This document shows, piece by piece, positions 61,955 through 64,000 of a stretch of 64,000 nucleotides of DNA (its first letter is position 1; every line of letters begins with the position of its first letter). This stretch comes from Flavivirga spongiicola (GTDB taxonomy: Bacteria; Bacteroidota; Bacteroidia; Flavobacteriales; Flavobacteriaceae). The translations under genes and the position numbers were made by a program. The DNA lies in NCBI RefSeq assembly GCF_030540825.1, contig NZ_JAUOEO010000001.1, positions 593,001 through 657,000 on the forward strand, read 5' to 3'. Under the pieces are notes generated by a model. That model was not told the DNA's origin and did not search any database. It saw only the letters and a program-made list of their open reading frames with translations.

Positions 61955-64000
61955 CTACATGGATTCGTGGAAAGAACGTGTGATCACTTCTAATTGCTGC
62001 TCTTTTGTTAATCTTACAAAATTAACAGCGTAACCAGAAACACGAATTGTTAATTGTGGGTATTCCTCTGGGTGCTCCATAGCATCAATCAATGTTTCCT
62101 TGTTTAATACATTGACATTAATATGTTGTGCGTTTCTAGAGAAATAACCGTCTAAAATGGTTGCTAAATTTTCTATTCTGTCTTCATCATTTGCTCCTAA
62201 AGATTTAGGTACTATTGAGAAGGTATTTGAAATACCATCTTGAGAATCTTTATAATCAATTTTAGCAACTGAGTTTAATGATGCAATGGCTCCTTGAGAA
62301 TCACGACCGTGCATTGGATTAGCCCCTGGTGCAAATGGAATCCCTTTTGCTCTACCATCTGGCGTCGCTCCAGTTTTCTTTCCATAGGCTACATTCGATG
62401 TGATTGTTAATACAGACATTGTGGGTTCCGCATTTTTATAAACCGCTAATTGCTTCAATTCATCATTAAAATTGGCAACAGCATTTGCGGCTAAAACATC
62501 CACTCTATCATCATCATTACCATAGCATGGGAAGTCACCTTCAATTTTAAAATCTACCGTTAAACCTTCTTCATTTCTTATTGGTTTTACTTTAGCGTAT
62601 TTAATTGCCGAAAGTGAGTCTGCTACAATTGATAAACCTGCTATACCGTAAGCAATATTAATACTTGGATTCGTATCGATTAATGCCATTTGAGCTTTTT
62701 CGTAATAGTATTTGTCATGCATGTAGTGAATAATGTTCATAGAGTCATTATAAACACGCGCGACATCTTTCATAGCTATTTTAAAGTTAGCCATGACATT
62801 ATCAAAATCTAAATATTCACCACAGTCGCAAGCTTCAATACCATCAACCATTTGAGTTCCTGTTATTTCACAACGCCCACCATTAATAGCTAATAATAAT
62901 GTTTTAGCTAGGTTGGTACGTGCACCAAAGAATTGGATTGATTTTCCTAATGACTGATGAGAAACACAACAAGCAATTCCGTAATCATCAGAACCTCTGC
63001 TTTTTCTCATTAGAGCATCATTTTCAAATTGAATTGATGATGTGTCTATTGATACTTTAGCACAGTAATCTTTGAAGTTTTGTGGCAGGTCTTCAGACCA
63101 AAGGATGGTCATATTAGGTTCTGGCGAAGGTCCTAAGTTATATAAGGTATTCAAGAAACGGAAAGAGGTTTTAGTTACCTTAGTTCTTCCATCATCAAAC
63201 ATACCTCCAATAGCTTCTGTTACCCAAGTTGGGTCTCCTGCGAATATTTCATCATAAGCACTCATTCTTAAATGGCGCACCATACGAAGTTTCATAACAA
63301 ACTGATCTATATATTCCTGAGCTTCTTCCTCAGTAATAAGACCTTCTTGTAAATCATTTTCAATAAAAACATCTAAAAATGTAGACACATTACCCAAAGA
63401 CATGGCTGCGCCATCTTGTTCCTTTACGGCAGCTAAGTAAGCCATGTACGTCCATTGTACTGCTTCTCTTGCATTTTCAGCAGGACGACTTAAGTCTAAA
63501 TCATATTTAGCACCTAATACAATCATTTCTTTCAATGCTCTTATTTGCTCAGAAACTTCTTCACGTAAACGAATAACAGCATCACTCATAGGACCTTCAA
63601 TCTTATCTAAATCTACCTGTTTAGATTTAATTAAGAAGTCAACTCCATATAAGGCTACACGACGATAATCACCAATAATTCTACCTCTGGCATAATTATC
63701 TGGCAATCCTGTTAAAAAACCCAATGAACGGTATTTCTTAATTTCCTTTGTATAGGCATCAAAAACACCATCATTATGTGTTTTAACATATTTAGAAAAT
63801 AACTCTGTTAATGCATCATTAGGTTTTACCCCATGTTCTGATAATGCTTTTTGAACCACTTTAAAACCTCCAAAAGGTTTCATAGTTCGTTTTAACAACT
63901 CATCCGTTTGCAACCCTACAATCACTTCATTTTCTCTGTCAATATATCCAGCATTAAAGGCACTAACAGTCGAAACTGTTTCAGTATCGATTGAGCGTAC
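61955..64000 (-). CDS. pflB: Pyruvate formate-lyase, 5' end outside window
   Basis: The last 681 residues of PflB are visible; the frame is open to base 64000 with [22 protein letters not shown] near its left edge, so the start is beyond the window. The catalytic cysteine pair is in [13 protein letters not shown] and the glycyl-radical site is [10 protein letters not shown] near the C-terminus, both intact. It converts pyruvate and CoA to acetyl-CoA and formate without oxygen. pflA follows after a 74-base spacer with a perfect hairpin, then the OFA transporter. A GTG at 63925 is an internal codon, not the start. Confidence 0.96.
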   Translation of the reverse strand, partial: VRSIDTETVSTVSAFNAGYIDRENEVIVGLQTDELLKRTMKPFGGFKVVQKALSEHGVKPNDALTELFSKYVKTHNDGVFDAYTKEIKKYRSLGFLTGLPDNYARGRIIGDYRRVALYGVDFLIKSKQVDLDKIEGPMSDAVIRLREEVSEQIRALKEMIVLGAKYDLDLSRPAENAREAVQWTYMAYLAAVKEQDGAAMSLGNVSTFLDVFIENDLQEGLITEEEAQEYIDQFVMKLRMVRHLRMSAYDEIFAGDPTWVTEAIGGMFDDGRTKVTKTSFRFLNTLYNLGPSPEPNMTILWSEDLPQNFKDYCAKVSIDTSSIQFENDALMRKSRGSDDYGIACCVSHQSLGKSIQFFGARTNLAKTLLLAINGGRCEITGTQMVDGIEACDCGEYLDFDNVMANFKIAMKDVARVYNDSMNIIHYMHDKYYYEKAQMALIDTNPSINIAYGIAGLSIVADSLSAIKYAKVKPIRNEEGLTVDFKIEGDFPCYGNDDDRVDVLAANAVANFNDELKQLAVYKNAEPTMSVLTITSNVAYGKKTGATPDGRAKGIPFAPGANPMHGRDSQGAIASLNSVAKIDYKDSQDGISNTFSIVPKSLGANDEDRIENLATILDGYFSRNAQHINVNVLNKETLIDAMEHPEEYPQLTIRVSGYAVNFVRLTKEQQLEVITRSFHESM

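Noticed and set aside
1..64000. CRISPR array, prophage, integron or insertion sequence
   Set aside because: No regularly spaced repeats, integrase, transposase or phage structural genes were found; the repeats present are short palindromic elements.

Overview
The window is AT-rich chromosomal DNA from a Bacteroidota bacterium, almost certainly a member of the Flavobacteriaceae. The evidence is the type-B ribosomal protein L31, a secreted metalloprotease with a type IX secretion sorting tail, a bacteroidotal GlmU-like protein, a DUF4199 membrane protein, a 950-residue CarB that ends before the usual regulatory domain, and promoters of the TTG-N19-TAnnTTTG type upstream of rpmH and rpmE2. No rRNA, tRNA, CRISPR array, insertion sequence or prophage was found.

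Positions 1-17 kb hold a surface-glycan or specialised-metabolite locus. A tightly packed + strand operon (1-10561) contains a partial methyltransferase, a B12-type radical SAM enzyme, a GT-C-like membrane protein, a CxxCH lipoprotein, a GT2 glycosyltransferase, a GT87-like membrane protein, a flippase, a NodU-type carbamoyltransferase and two small membrane proteins (DUF5989 and SxtJ types). A GDSL/SGNH hydrolase faces it. Next come a decayed APS kinase, an intact sulfotransferase, two more radical SAM enzymes, a methyltransferase and a second small CxxCH lipoprotein. The set suggests an exported glycan decorated by carbamoyl, methyl and perhaps sulfate groups.

Positions 17-42 kb are mostly housekeeping: a T9SS metalloprotease, carB, rpmH, a lytic transglycosylase, an alpha/beta hydrolase, a small GNAT protein, a lipocalin-like lipoprotein, mtaB, an unusual ABC ATPase plus polytopic protein plus oligopeptide-binding lipoprotein, a YhhN-like protein, a PD40 propeller, a GlmU-like protein, rpmE2, a GT2 glycosyltransferase, a phosphoglucomutase and an MsbA-like exporter.

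Positions 42-49 kb contain two separate ECF sigma / short membrane protein / Spy-like periplasmic protein modules. They flank a YCF48-like propeller and a YHYH-MORN-SCO1 operon, so the block looks like an envelope or metal-responsive regulatory island.

Positions 49-64 kb hold an RsmB-like rRNA methyltransferase, a DHFR-family protein, a fructosamine kinase, a DUF6934 gene paired with a 56-residue basic protein, purL (with a palindromic repeat embedded in frame), ppdK, and a fermentation operon of pflB (5' end outside the window), pflA and an OFA-family transporter. Several dispersed palindromic repeats lie in gaps between genes.

No single system here is certainly new. The best candidates are the carbamoyltransferase/DUF5989/SxtJ/GDSL module in a radical-SAM-rich glycan locus, the paired sigma modules around the SCO1/YHYH operon, and the DUF6934 plus small-protein pair.
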